From positions 1,313,268-1,377,267 of the forward strand of contig NZ_GL892076.1 in NCBI RefSeq assembly GCF_000213975.1: a DNA stretch of 64,000 nucleotides. Direction: 5' to 3'. Positions 9,666-19,700 of this stretch are shown one piece after another. The notes under the pieces are model-generated. The model was not told the origin of the DNA. It was given only the letters and a program-made list of their open reading frames with translations, and did no database searches. A program made the translations under genes and the position numbers. The first letter of the stretch is position 1; every line of letters starts with the position of its first letter. Source of the stretch: Centipeda periodontii DSM 2778. Its GTDB lineage: Bacteria; Bacillota; Negativicutes; Selenomonadales; Selenomonadaceae.

Positions 9666-10047
9666 TTGAAAGAATCATTTTATGCGTTCCAGTTTTCGAT
9701 TCGCTCAAATAAAAATGGCATAATCCATCTGATGTAGAGAAATGTCCTCGTTCATTCGAGTGCCTTTGAAAGCCATGCTTATATAATATATCCTTATAAG
9801 ACTCCAAATCCTCATCAAATGATTTCGTAGAGGTGTACTCAAGTTTGATACGAAATGGCTTACCGACGACATCTAAAATTTCTGAGTGAAGAATATCCTC
9901 TTGTGGAGGAAAATTTATTGATTGGAATACTTTTATGAAAATATTCCAATTATCAGATTTGTTTTCAAAATTCTCATGTATTGAAAGTAATACACCTCCA
10001 ACAATTGCTATACTACAGATGATAAATAAAATATGTGTTTTTTTCAT
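9652..10047 (-). CDS. Small membrane-anchored protein, candidate immunity protein 1
   Basis: The 131-residue product has an N-terminal signal-anchor (THILFIICSIAIVGGVLLSI) and a roughly 100-residue soluble domain. The ATG at 10047 follows immediately on the stop of the orphan exoprotein module, as immunity genes do behind CdiA C-terminal modules. No family is recognised. Base composition is AT-rich and unlike the core genes. If it is an immunity protein, its topology (one helix, mostly outside the cytoplasm) would suggest protection in the periplasm; this is inference. Confidence 0.6.
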   Translation of the reverse strand: MKKTHILFIICSIAIVGGVLLSIHENFENKSDNWNIFIKVFQSINFPPQEDILHSEILDVVGKPFRIKLEYTSTKSFDEDLESYKDILYKHGFQRHSNERGHFSTSDGLCHFYLSESKTGTHKMILSNGAW

Positions 10048-10049
10048 GA

Positions 10050-11930
10050 TTAGAAATCCTTCTGATTACCTTCGTAGAAAACCCAGCCAGCTGATAAACT
10101 TATCGTAGGAGTAGAGGATATAGCATTGTATATAAAGGAATATCCATTGACGTTAGTGGATTGTCCATGTTCTAAACCAAAACCTGCAGACCATCCCATT
10201 GAAAAACCCGTTAGTTGTTCCTTTAATATCTCTGGGTCTGTAACAATATTTCCTTGTGGGTCTTCTAGATATCCCCGTCCCATGGTATAGGCTCCAACAA
10301 AGGCTGAAAGCCCACCCTCTATATTATAAGAAGAATAAACCGGAGTGCCTTCAACATTAAACACCATAACCATTCCACTGAGAGAAACTGCATCTCCTCC
10401 AGAAACCGCAATAAGATTACACGTTCCCTCTGGTAGGTTCTTTACTAAATCATCATCCCGAATACATTCTCTTACAAAATCACTTTCTGTAAGCAAACTA
10501 TTCCACTTCGTCCCACTTGCGGCTGCAATTGCTCCTGCTGTTGCATCTCCATTGACTATTTTTGCGGCAGCTGCACCAAGGACTCCACTAGCTATCTGGG
10601 CAATAGTAGGGTCAAGCCCCTTTAGGTTGTTAATCAGTGCTTCGTTGAGACCTGCACCCGCTGCACCCGAAGCGAAGCCCGCTCCTGCGAACTGGCTGAT
10701 GAGTCCTCCGACGAAGGCATGAAGGATAACTTTACGTTCGCTGCCATCGTCAGGAAGATCGTGCAGGAGACGGAATGCTTCTTCACGGAAGACATTTACG
10801 AGTTCCTTCTGTTCCTCGACGCTCTTCTTGTCAAAGATACGACCAAGTTCGTTGAGTGCGTTCGCAGTATCTCTGCTGAGAGAAGAGATGTCCTGTGTGG
10901 GATTCTCGCGAATGTCGATGATTCCAGGTGCGACAGCAGATTTTGTCGTGCTGTTTGCACTTCCTTGTACTACGGTGGGAATTGAAGGCGTGGGATGCAA
11001 TGCCTGCACTACCTTCAGTGTCTTGTTTTCGCTTCCGTCAGGATTCTTTTCTTTTATTTGGACAAGTGTCGGTTTTATCTGCGCAGAAGACCCCATGTCT
11101 TTTGCGCTGTACTCCGCTTCATTATGGAGGTCGCTGAAAGAGAATGTTCCTGTTGAAAGTTTGTTTTTGTCGGAACTTGCTTCACTTGCGATGAGTCCGC
11201 CCTTGAGATCGGTATTCTTCTCGACGTAGATGTCAAAGCCGCCGCTCCCTGCGAAGAATCCTGCCTGATCGCGTGCACTACGATAGAGGGAGTCAATCGT
11301 TCCTTTGCTCAAATCCCTGCTAAAGGTCGGTTTGGAAAGGCGTTGCGTCACTGGATTCATGCTCCAAGAGCCTCCGAATCCTGCAGATTTGTTCTCCTCT
11401 GTGAAGTTCTCCTTCTCCTGCAAGGTTTCGATGTTCAGATTCCCGCCGATCTTTGCGGTGATCCTATCTCCCTGTGCCCTGCTCCCGATGATGTCCATAT
11501 CCTTGCCCGAGGTGAGGCTGAGATTATTTTCGGCGGCAACGAGGGCAGGGGAATAGGCGGTCACGGATTCCTTACTGTTGCCGTTGGCTTTGTTTGCATT
11601 GATGCTGATGTCGCTGAGTCCCTGCGGGGTAAAGGATGCACCGATGCTTGCAGAGCTGAATTTGTTCTCCGTTGTGGTGATGCTTGTATTCTCACCCGCT
11701 TCAAGGCGCACGTTTTCCTTGGCGGTGAGGGACATATCCTTGCCCTCAATTGTCGAGCCCTTGACGGTCAGGTCATGCTCACCCGCAGTGACGTTTGTAT
11801 TTCCACCCGATGCGATACGGCTTCCCGCGTATTCGTGGGTTGTGCTCTCCATATGGCTGTAGGATTTGCTTGTCCCGAAGCTGACATCGAGGGAGAAGGT
11901 CTGCCCCGTGAGGGTATAAACTCTATCCAA
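10050..11930 (-). CDS. Orphan CdiA/FhaB-like 3' module with variable C-terminus
   Basis: The 626-residue frame opens with a TTG at 11930 inside the last codons of the preceding gene, with no signal peptide or TPS domain. From LTGQTFSLDVSFGTSKSYS it closely matches the 3' part of the large exoprotein at 14602-16103, through hemagglutinin-type repeats and the pretoxin-like block (ALNELGRIFDKK..., GAGFASGAAGAGLNEALINN) to SGTKWN. After SGTKWN (about 10500) the last 149 residues are unrelated: Gly- and Ser-rich, with predicted beta character (GFSMGWSAGFGLEHGQS). No known toxin family is recognised. Two small genes follow directly. It is a displaced toxin/immunity cassette that could recombine into the main gene; expression and activity are unknown. 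Confidence 0.75.
   Translation of the reverse strand: MDRVYTLTGQTFSLDVSFGTSKSYSHMESTTHEYAGSRIASGGNTNVTAGEHDLTVKGSTIEGKDMSLTAKENVRLEAGENTSITTTENKFSSASIGASFTPQGLSDISINANKANGNSKESVTAYSPALVAAENNLSLTSGKDMDIIGSRAQGDRITAKIGGNLNIETLQEKENFTEENKSAGFGGSWSMNPVTQRLSKPTFSRDLSKGTIDSLYRSARDQAGFFAGSGGFDIYVEKNTDLKGGLIASEASSDKNKLSTGTFSFSDLHNEAEYSAKDMGSSAQIKPTLVQIKEKNPDGSENKTLKVVQALHPTPSIPTVVQGSANSTTKSAVAPGIIDIRENPTQDISSLSRDTANALNELGRIFDKKSVEEQKELVNVFREEAFRLLHDLPDDGSERKVILHAFVGGLISQFAGAGFASGAAGAGLNEALINNLKGLDPTIAQIASGVLGAAAAKIVNGDATAGAIAAASGTKWNSLLTESDFVRECIRDDDLVKNLPEGTCNLIAVSGGDAVSLSGMVMVFNVEGTPVYSSYNIEGGLSAFVGAYTMGRGYLEDPQGNIVTDPEILKEQLTGFSMGWSAGFGLEHGQSTNVNGYSFIYNAISSTPTISLSAGWVFYEGNQKDF
10500..11914 (-). 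repeat. Duplicated exoprotein segment, copy A (orphan)
   Basis: This segment is nearly identical at DNA level to 14602-16103 over its first 500 bases (from 11914 downward) and remains clearly homologous down to the SGTKWN codons at about 10500. The copies differ by a variable linker (copy B has an extra Pro/Thr/Asn-rich stretch). Same orientation, about 4.2 kb apart, so recombination between them would delete the intervening toxin end, IS and 4-TM gene. Confidence 0.85.
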
Positions 11931-12372
11931 TTAAAATAAAATATAAAAGGACCGTTCCCATAGAAAAAAAATATCCTGTAACTAAATAATAATAAACAGT
12001 ATGTTTCGTGAGTTCCTGCATGAACTCTAATTGTTTTTTTTGATTAGGGTATTCCGGAAGCTTTGAGATTTCTTGTAAGAATGTAAGTGCATATTGACGA
12101 TGTAAAATAGACGTAAATCCTATAAAATATAGTAAGATTACTGCAAATATGTCAATATGATAGGAGGTCAACATTGCAATCCATCCCAAAGTTAAAAAAG
12201 GGAAAAATCCTAGAAAAGAAAATTTTAGAAATGCACGTCTAAGAATGGAGGACCACATAGTTCGTCTTTTTAAGTATGTCCATATTGTTATGCCAATAAG
12301 ATTAACAGCACAAAATGTATACACCCAAAACCATATGTTTTGTATATGAATTTGTCTCCAAAAGAAATCCAT
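11923..12372 (-). CDS. Four-helix membrane protein, candidate immunity protein for the main exoprotein C-terminus
   Basis: The 149-residue product has four hydrophobic segments (starting near WVYTFCAVNL, FSFLGFFPFL, FAVILLYFIG and YYYLVTGYFF). The ATG at 12372 has GGGAG about eight bases upstream. No family is recognised. It is AT-rich. In the direction of transcription it lies after the main exoprotein's stop, separated by an IS element, and its stop codon region is fused to the start of the orphan module. That layout suggests an immunity gene once adjacent to the main gene's own C-terminal domain, which is itself hydrophobic and Gly-rich. This is inference. Confidence 0.6.
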   Translation of the reverse strand: MDFFWRQIHIQNIWFWVYTFCAVNLIGITIWTYLKRRTMWSSILRRAFLKFSFLGFFPFLTLGWIAMLTSYHIDIFAVILLYFIGFTSILHRQYALTFLQEISKLPEYPNQKKQLEFMQELTKHTVYYYLVTGYFFSMGTVLLYFILIG

Positions 12373-12437
12373 TTTATTCTCCCATTACAATAGAGGTTAA
12401 TCGCTATTTCGTGTGGGTAAAGGAAGCAATGATGCCG

Positions 12438-12510
12438 TTACGGTTGGGCAACGACGACATCAAGATCCAATTTTCCGCATACCAAATAGATCATGGTCTT
12501 GAAGTATTCC
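12438..12510 (-). pseudogene. Remnant of a second ISL3-type transposase C-terminus
   Basis: Directly outside the left inverted repeat of the IS, the minus strand encodes YFKTMIYLVCGKLDLD and a stop at 12438-12440. This matches the C-terminal pattern of ISL3 transposases (the neighbouring intact copy has GYAAMIYLVAGKLKLA) but differs in sequence. It is probably an older element into which the newer one inserted, or a remnant from element-to-element recombination. Confidence 0.55.
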
Positions 12511-13558
12511 GGCTCTACTCCAAAACTAGTGGAAAAGCTATTTTCAGAACGGAACGGGTGTAGCTAATTTCAACTTTCCTGCAACCAAGTAGATCATTGC
12601 GGCATAGCCTTCAAAGGTATGAAAACCTCTTGCCTTGCGCTTCGCCGCTTGAATCATCGCGTTGATTCCTTCGCAAATCGCGTTCGTCAGGCGCGTATGA
12701 AAATTTTTCCGACCGGACTCTTTTTGCTCATCCTTACGCACCGTATCCAAGGCTTTGAGTAGCACCTGTTTGACGTGAAATTTGTCGATGGTCTGTTTGG
12801 CGTTCGGAAACACTTCTCGGACGGCGGACAGATAGCTTGCAGACATATCGCTGGTGACAGAATTGACACTCTTCGTGTTGCCGCTGTTCCTCTCCAGTTT
12901 TTCGCCCACGTTTTTGACCGCCGTTTTGTCGCGACCGGGTTCGACATCGAAGACACGGCGCCTTACTGCGTCGACGGCGACGGTGACGTATTTGTGCCCA
13001 CGACGAAAGGATGTCTCATCCATGGCGATGGAGCAGATATCGGAAAGACCCATACGATTTACCGCGTCATGCACCCAATACGTGAGGATAGCGGCGAGCG
13101 ACTTTTCGTCACAGTGAAGCAGACGGGAGGATCTGGCACGAGGAACGTCTTGCAGGAGTAGCATGGCGTAGCCTTCGAACAGCAGGGTAAAGCGACTGTT
13201 CTTGCGCTCAAACGGCGCATTGACCTGCACGGCGCCGCATTTGTCGCAGAGAACACGGGGACGCTTGCAGTGGACATAACAGGGATAAAACAGGCAGTCC
13301 GCATGACGCCAGATACGTTCCTTCGGCTCGTAACCGTACCGTTTGGTCGGCGCGCCGCAGACAGGACAGCACAGCGCAGCCGTCTTGTCTACGCCCACAT
13401 GTATATGGATTGCCGGCTCTTCCTCGTTAAATTCTGCGTCTATGATATACCATGGATCCTCTAGACGCAGTGATCCTGCGAGCATCTTGTCAAAATTCTC
13501 GACCATTTGTCATCACCCTAGACGATTATACCATTTCCACTACTTCGGGAGTAGAGCC
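12511..13558 (-). mobile_element. ISL3-family insertion sequence (1048 bp, internally deleted)
   Basis: The ends carry imperfect inverted repeats: GGCTCTACTCCAAAACTAGT at 12511 on + and GGCTCTACTCCCGAAGTAGT reading inward from 13558 on -. Both begin GGCTCT as is usual for ISL3 ends, and both continue into GGAAA. The flanking eight bases (AGTATTCC left, AGTTTGAG right) are not a target duplication, so the insertion is either old or rearranged. It sits just downstream of the large exoprotein's stop. Confidence 0.8.
12544..13506 (-). CDS. ISL3-family transposase with internal deletion
   Basis: The 320-residue product has the N-terminal zinc-binding region (CPVCGAPTKRYG, CDKCGAV), the first DDE aspartate (SIAMDETSFRRGHKY), the second (VTSDMSASYLSAVREVFP) and the C-terminal TNAICEGINAMIQAAKRKARG with the catalytic Glu. 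ISL3 transposases are usually about 400 residues. Here VRKDEQKESGRKN jumps straight to FHTRLTNAICEG, so roughly 80 residues that normally lie between these blocks are missing in frame. It is probably inactive. Confidence 0.8.
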   Translation of the reverse strand: MVENFDKMLAGSLRLEDPWYIIDAEFNEEEPAIHIHVGVDKTAALCCPVCGAPTKRYGYEPKERIWRHADCLFYPCYVHCKRPRVLCDKCGAVQVNAPFERKNSRFTLLFEGYAMLLLQDVPRARSSRLLHCDEKSLAAILTYWVHDAVNRMGLSDICSIAMDETSFRRGHKYVTVAVDAVRRRVFDVEPGRDKTAVKNVGEKLERNSGNTKSVNSVTSDMSASYLSAVREVFPNAKQTIDKFHVKQVLLKALDTVRKDEQKESGRKNFHTRLTNAICEGINAMIQAAKRKARGFHTFEGYAAMIYLVAGKLKLATPVPF

Positions 13559-13638
13559 AGTTTGAGTCTATGATAAGTGCTACGGAATGATGAAGTTGTG
13601 GAGCAAACGTGTGATACTGCAAAGCAAACCCCAGTGAA

Positions 13639-13668
13639 GCAAGCGGCGCAAAGTGTGCGACCGCTTGC
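13639..13668. other. Inverted repeat downstream of the large exoprotein
   Basis: GCAAGCGG (13639-13646) and CCGCTTGC (13661-13668) form a perfect eight-base stem without a clear T-run on the minus strand. The 176-base stretch 13559-13734 between the IS and the exoprotein stop holds no gene I can support. Confidence 0.35.
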
Positions 13669-13734
13669 GTAACAAGGGGGGGTACATGGGGTGCACACCT
13701 GAAATACTCCGTAACATGTGCCGAAAAACCATTT

Positions 13735-16700
13735 TTACTTCTCTTGAAGAATGTGATATCTTAACCCATGTTTAACAAAATCACCTAATATAGCACCTCC
13801 AATACCTCCCCATGCCCCAGTAAGCACAGATAATCCAGCCTCAGAGCCCATCGTAGCGCCAAATTCCACACCTTTTACAGCAAAATACAACGGTAATATG
13901 TCTGTTCCTAATGCAAACACCAACTTTCCACCATTATATGTATTCCAATCTTGTTTCATATCCATAAGAGTAAGTGTTCCACTAACAGCACCACCAGCTT
14001 TAATGTATCCAGACAGAAAGCCTTTATAATATCCTTCATTTTTTATAGCTTCAGGAAGTCTGTTTGCCGCATCAGATAAAATATTAGTAGCGGTTGATTT
14101 CAAGACATCAAAGCCTTTATCATTCTCCTTACTCTGTTTAGGTATATTGGGTAAAACAAGATTTTCCCCAGTAAACACAGCAGGAGGATAGGCTTGTATT
14201 GGCGCCGTATATTGACGCAGAGATGGCTGATGTTGTATATCTATGGTTTTTCCAGTGTTTTTGTCTACTGTGACATTAATAGAGGTTGGAGGCATTTCCC
14301 AAATATTCCAATCCTGTTTTCGCAACAAATTGTTATATTCCTTGAAGAATTGAATTGCACTATTTTTGGTAATGCCTAAATGGGTGAGGTAGCTGATGGC
14401 TTTTGGATAGTTTTTAACATTTTCAGATTGTCTGTTTTGAGCATTTGCACGCTCGGGTTCTTCCTCAGAGAAGATACTGTTCATACCTTGAATGAGCTGT
14501 AATATTTCTTCAGAGGAAAGTTCTTTTCCATCCTCCCTTTTGAGTATATGTTGGGCAAGCGCTCCAACTCCGTGAAAATCTGGATGCTCCATTAAAAAGT
14601 AATTCCACTTCGTCCCGCTTGCCGCAGCAGACGCCCCGGCTTGTGCATTACCGCCGATTGCCTTCGCTGCAGCTGCGCCGATGATGGCACTGATGAGCTG
14701 CGCTGTGCCGGGGTCTAGTCCCTTTAGGTTGTTGATGAGTGCTTCGTTGAGTCCCGCGCCGGCGGCACCCGAAGCAAAGCCGGCGCCTGTGATTTGGCTC
14801 AGGATGCCGGCAACAGCTGCGTGCGCGGCAATCTTGCCTACACTGCCGTCGTCCTTCATGTTATGCAGGAGACGGAATGCCTCTTCGCCAAATACGGCGG
14901 CAAGTTCCTGCCGTTCTTCCATCGTTTGTTTGTCAAAGATGCGCCCCAGCTCATTGAGTGCATTCACAGTATCTCTGCTGAGGGCAGATATGTCCTGTGT
15001 CGGATTCTCACGGATGTCGATGGCCGCTGGTGCAACGGCAGCTTTTGTGGTGCTGTCGGCACTTCCGACAACGGGCATGGGGAGAACCGGCGCAAGTCCG
15101 ATGGTATTGAAGACTTTGTTCTGCTCGTCCTCTGACATGTTGTCATAATTGCCGTATTTGTGGTAGGCGGATCCGGTGCTCTTTGCGCTGTAGTCCGCCT
15201 CGTTTTTGAGGTCGCTAAAGGAGAACGTCCCTGTGGAAAGATGGTTCTTGTCCGAAGGCGCGTTGCTCGCGATAATGCCGCCCTTTAGATCGGTATTCTC
15301 TCGGGCGTAGATGTCAAAGCCGCCGCTCCCTGCGAAGAATCCTGCCTGATCGCGTGCACTGCGGTAGTGGGAGTCGACCGTTCCCTTGTTCCGAGATCCA
15401 CCAATGGTGGGGTCGAAGAATTTTCTCCTGGTGGGAGAGGTGACTTGCGTGCCGTTGGGCTTTGGCGTGCTGTTCGCTGCGTTTGTGGTTGGAGGATTTT
15501 GTGTCTGACCCGTGGATTTGGTTGAGGTCTGTTTGTCCTTTGCCTTTACGCCCCACGAGAAGCCAAAGCCGGTAGAAGAATTTTGCTCCTCATAGGTTTC
15601 CTTCTCCTGCAAGGTTTCGATGTTCAGATTCCCGCCGACCTTTGCGGTGATCCTATCTCCCTGTGCCCTGCTCCCGATGATGTCCATATCCTTGCCAGAG
15701 GTGAGGCTAAGGTTGTTCGCGGCAGAGACGAGGGTAGGGGAATAGGCGGTAACAGATTCCTTACTGTTTCCGTTGCCTTTGTTCGCGCTGACACTGATAT
15801 TCGACAGCCCCTGCGGGGTAAAGGATGCACCGATGCTTGCAGAGCTGAATTTGTTCTCTGTTGTGGTGATGCTTGTATTTTCACCCGCTTCAAGGCGCAC
15901 GTTCCCCTTGGCGGTGAGGGACATATCCTTGCCCTCAATTGTCGAGCCCTTGACGGTCAGGTCACGCTCACCCGCAGTGACGTTTGTATTTCCACCCGAT
16001 GCGATACGGCTTCCCGCGTATTCGTGGGTTGTGCTCTCCATATGGCTGTAGGATTTGCTTGTCCCGAAGCTGACATCGAGGGAGAAGGTCTGACCCGTGA
16101 GGGGATTTTTCTTGAACGCATCGTGAATCATGCGCCCCGTTTGGTAGGCGTAGGCAGCTTTGAGTCGGTCGTCCTGTACCTCGCCGATGCGGCTGATCGG
16201 TGCATAGAGCGACTGTCCGAGATCGAGGAGTCCGTGACCGAGGCTGACGGTAAGTCCCGTCGTCCTGCTCTCCTGTGTGATGCTCTCGCGATAGATGCTA
16301 TCCTTGCCGTCGAGATGTGTCTCCTTCGCTGTGACGGTCGCATCTTTGTCTGCGAGGATATTGCCGGATGAGATATGTGCGGTCTCTCCTGCGGAGATGG
16401 AGACACTGCCGCCAAGTGCGGAGATATTCGTGCCCTGCTGGGTGAGGGCGTCGCTGTCACGCGTGGTCTTTGTCTGCTGTGTTCCGATGGTGAAGCCGAG
16501 CCCGCCGGAACCGAAGATGCCGGACTTCCTGACATCTTCGTAGTTTTCCGTATGCGAATAGTTCTCTGCCGATGTGACAGAGACGTTCCGTCCGGCAGCA
16601 ATGTTTACATCGTTATCTGCAGCAATATTTGCCGCCTCGAAGACCGCGTCACGTTTTGCCGCGATGTTGACATTCTGCCCCGTGATATTCGTCGTGTGTG

Positions 16701-19700
16701 CGGTATCTGACTCCGTATCAATACGAATGGTCGTGGTTTTGGAGGAGAGTAGTCCGCTTTCTTTGTACCGAATGCCGTAGTGATCTTCGGATGCCTCTCG
16801 TCCTGCCGTGAGGGATATATCGTTTCCGGCAGAGAGGGAGGTTGTACCATTTTTGCTTGACACCTCTGCCGCTCTCATGTTCAGGTTATGTCCTGCGGTG
16901 ACGGAGATGTTGCCGTCCGTACGAATCTCTGCAGCGAGTTCCGTACCGCGCTTTGTACGAAGATAGTTTGCGGCATCTGCCGTCATATCCTTATCGCTTT
17001 GGAGTTTCTTGGTATCCAGCGAGATGTTTTCACCGGGAGAGAGAAGGATACTGCCGCTTTTGCCGAGTGCCGCAAGCGTCGCTCCTGCAAGTGCCGCATT
17101 CTTCCCTGCACTCACAACAAGAACGCCCTCATCACCCTTGACGGCGATCCCGGTGGTCGTATTCAGGACATCCTGATGGGCGAGCTTCTCTGTCGTGCTT
17201 TTCGCCGTGACATTGTCCTTTGCCTCAAGGAGAACTTTTTTGTCACCGATGACAGAACCCTGTATGTTTATGTCATGATCGGATTTCAGTCCGATGTTTT
17301 TCGCACGGATCAGTCCCGTGTTTTCAATATCTCCCGCCTGTGCGAGGACATTCTCGCCGTAGAGCGTGCCCGCATTCTTGAGTGCGTCCTTGGTCTCGAT
17401 GGCAATATTCTTTGCCGAGATGAGACTGCCGCCCGCCGTGAGCCTCAGACCGTTCGTGTTTTTGGTGTAGAGAACAGGATAGACGGCGCGTTCCTTTTTG
17501 CCGTTTACATAGACATCGCGCTCTTCGAGCCAGATCATATCCGAGGTGAGGGATGCGACCTGTTCTTTGGAGAGGGAAATGTCGGGAGTGATGTTCATCT
17601 CTTTTGCATACGTAATCCCCGCATCCATAAGTGCCCGGAATGCGGTTTCGTCGTCGGTATAGCCTTCGAGGTGGCGTTTGCCTGTTTGTTTTAGGATTTG
17701 GTCTACGAGAAGCTGCTGCTCGTAGAATCCGTCACCGATGCGTTTGGGGATCTTGTCCGGATCCCACTTCATCTGTCGGTACATATAGTCCGAGGAGAGG
17801 AAGTTCCTCTTGTTCGTAAAGGCGGGGTCGGTCTCGATGAGGTAATGTGCAGTCGGTTCGGGGGACACGCGGTAGAGGGAACTGACAAAGAGCGGTTCGC
17901 TCTGCCTGTCCTCCGTGTTTTGTGTTTCCCGTACGGGGGAGAGGGGCTGCTGTGTACGGTCGATGTTCTCCCGAGAGGGGGCATTTGGGAGGTTCTGCGG
18001 CTGTGCATTGCTTACGGTTTCCCGCGAGGGCGCGAGCCCGAAGGGGGAGAGGGCGTTTTGTATCTGCGCCCTCTGCGTGTTCGTGATATCTGTCCGGTCA
18101 ACGGGCACGGCGCTGCCGCCCGCATAGGTCTGAATGCCGATGGGGGATGGGTTGCTCTTTGCAATTTCGGGGGTCATGAAGCCGATGCCGCCGTACTTGC
18201 GTATTTTTCCTTTGTGGAGCCGGCTCCTTCGCTCCGTGCGACTGCTCTGCTCTGTTCCGAAGGTTACGGCAAACTCCTGCTGTTTCGCGGCATCTGCCCG
18301 GACGGCTCCGCGCGCGTGCAGGGTGCCTCCCGCGACGATATTGCTGTCATCATTCTCTACAGCACTGTTCAGGAGAATATTACCACCTGCCAGAATCCTG
18401 CCGGGGAGGGAGGAGGTGACGTGCTCCTTGGAGATGAGCGAATCGCTGCGGATGACGCTGAAACGGTTGATCTTCTGTCCTGCGGCAGTGCCGACTTTCT
18501 TGTTGTGTTCCTCCGCCTGTGCATTGTATATGGTGATCTTGTCGTTGAGCTGTGCGAGAATGGTCCGGTATTCTGCGTCCCATGCGGCGCGTGCGGGATC
18601 GTCCGCTGCGGGGCGGTCTGTGGGCATGGAGGTGATGTCGAAGCGCTCAAAAATGGGGTCGTCGTACGCATAGGTCGGCATGAGGGTACCGATGAGATCC
18701 TCCGGAATGCGCTGCTGTCCTGCCGCCTCTTCCTCCGCCGAGATCTGTTCGAGGGGTCTGTACTCCGCAGGTTCCAAAATTTCCATCCGCGCGGCATAGC
18801 TGTGGTATGCGCCGTATCCGTTGTCAATCTTGCTGAACTCCACGGCGGGAAATGCCTTCCCCCGCTCGATATGCCCCTTATCGTCAATACGCAGCTTTAC
18901 GGGATTGTTCCTTGTCTCCGTGATGATGCGCTTTGTCGAAAAGGCGGCGTTCTCGTTTTTGGTCACGGGCGCCGTAATGGTGATGTTTCCCTGCGCCTCC
19001 ATGCGTGCCCCGCGGTTCAGAAGCCCCTCTGCGGCGGAGAGTTCCATATCCTTACCGGCGTAAAGGAACGCGTTCCCCGTGTTCCGGATGGTGTCTGCCG
19101 TGAGGGAAAGATGTTCGCGTGCGGCGATGGTCCCGGAGGGGAGCGCGTCAAGTTCTGCCTTGATGGTATCTACGATCGTCTGCTGTGCATCGTATGCCGC
19201 TTCCGCTTCCTGTATCTTTTCCTTGTAGGCATTTACTTCGCTCCATGTGGTGAATTTTGTCACGTCTGCAAGGTGGGCGTCTTCGAGAAGTGCCGCTTTT
19301 TCCTTTAATACCGTAAGTTCCGCTGCAAGACGCGCCTCAAGAGCCGCGTTTTTTTCGTTTGTAATGCTCTTTGCATGAATCGAGAGCCGGTCGGCGTAGA
19401 TTCCACCGGTCGCATTGTTTTTCAAATGCGCAGCCGTGATGTCGGCACACGCATCCGCCTGCAGGAGTCCCTGATTGGAGAGGTCTGCCGTAACGAGATG
19501 CAGGTTCTGTCCGTTGATTTCGCCCGGTTTTATTTGGGACAGATTTCCGCGGGCAGTCAGGCGGAGGGTTCCGTTCGCCTCGATTTTCTTTTGGTTGCGT
19601 ACATCGCCCCCAACATCTGCCGTGAGGTTCCCGCCGGCATGGAGATTGCCGAAGGAGTCCGCTGCAGAGGTGTTGTCAAGATCGCCCCGAAGGGTAAGGG

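Noticed and set aside
12503..13566. Target-site duplication around the ISL3 element
   Set aside because: The flanking octamers share only their first three bases.
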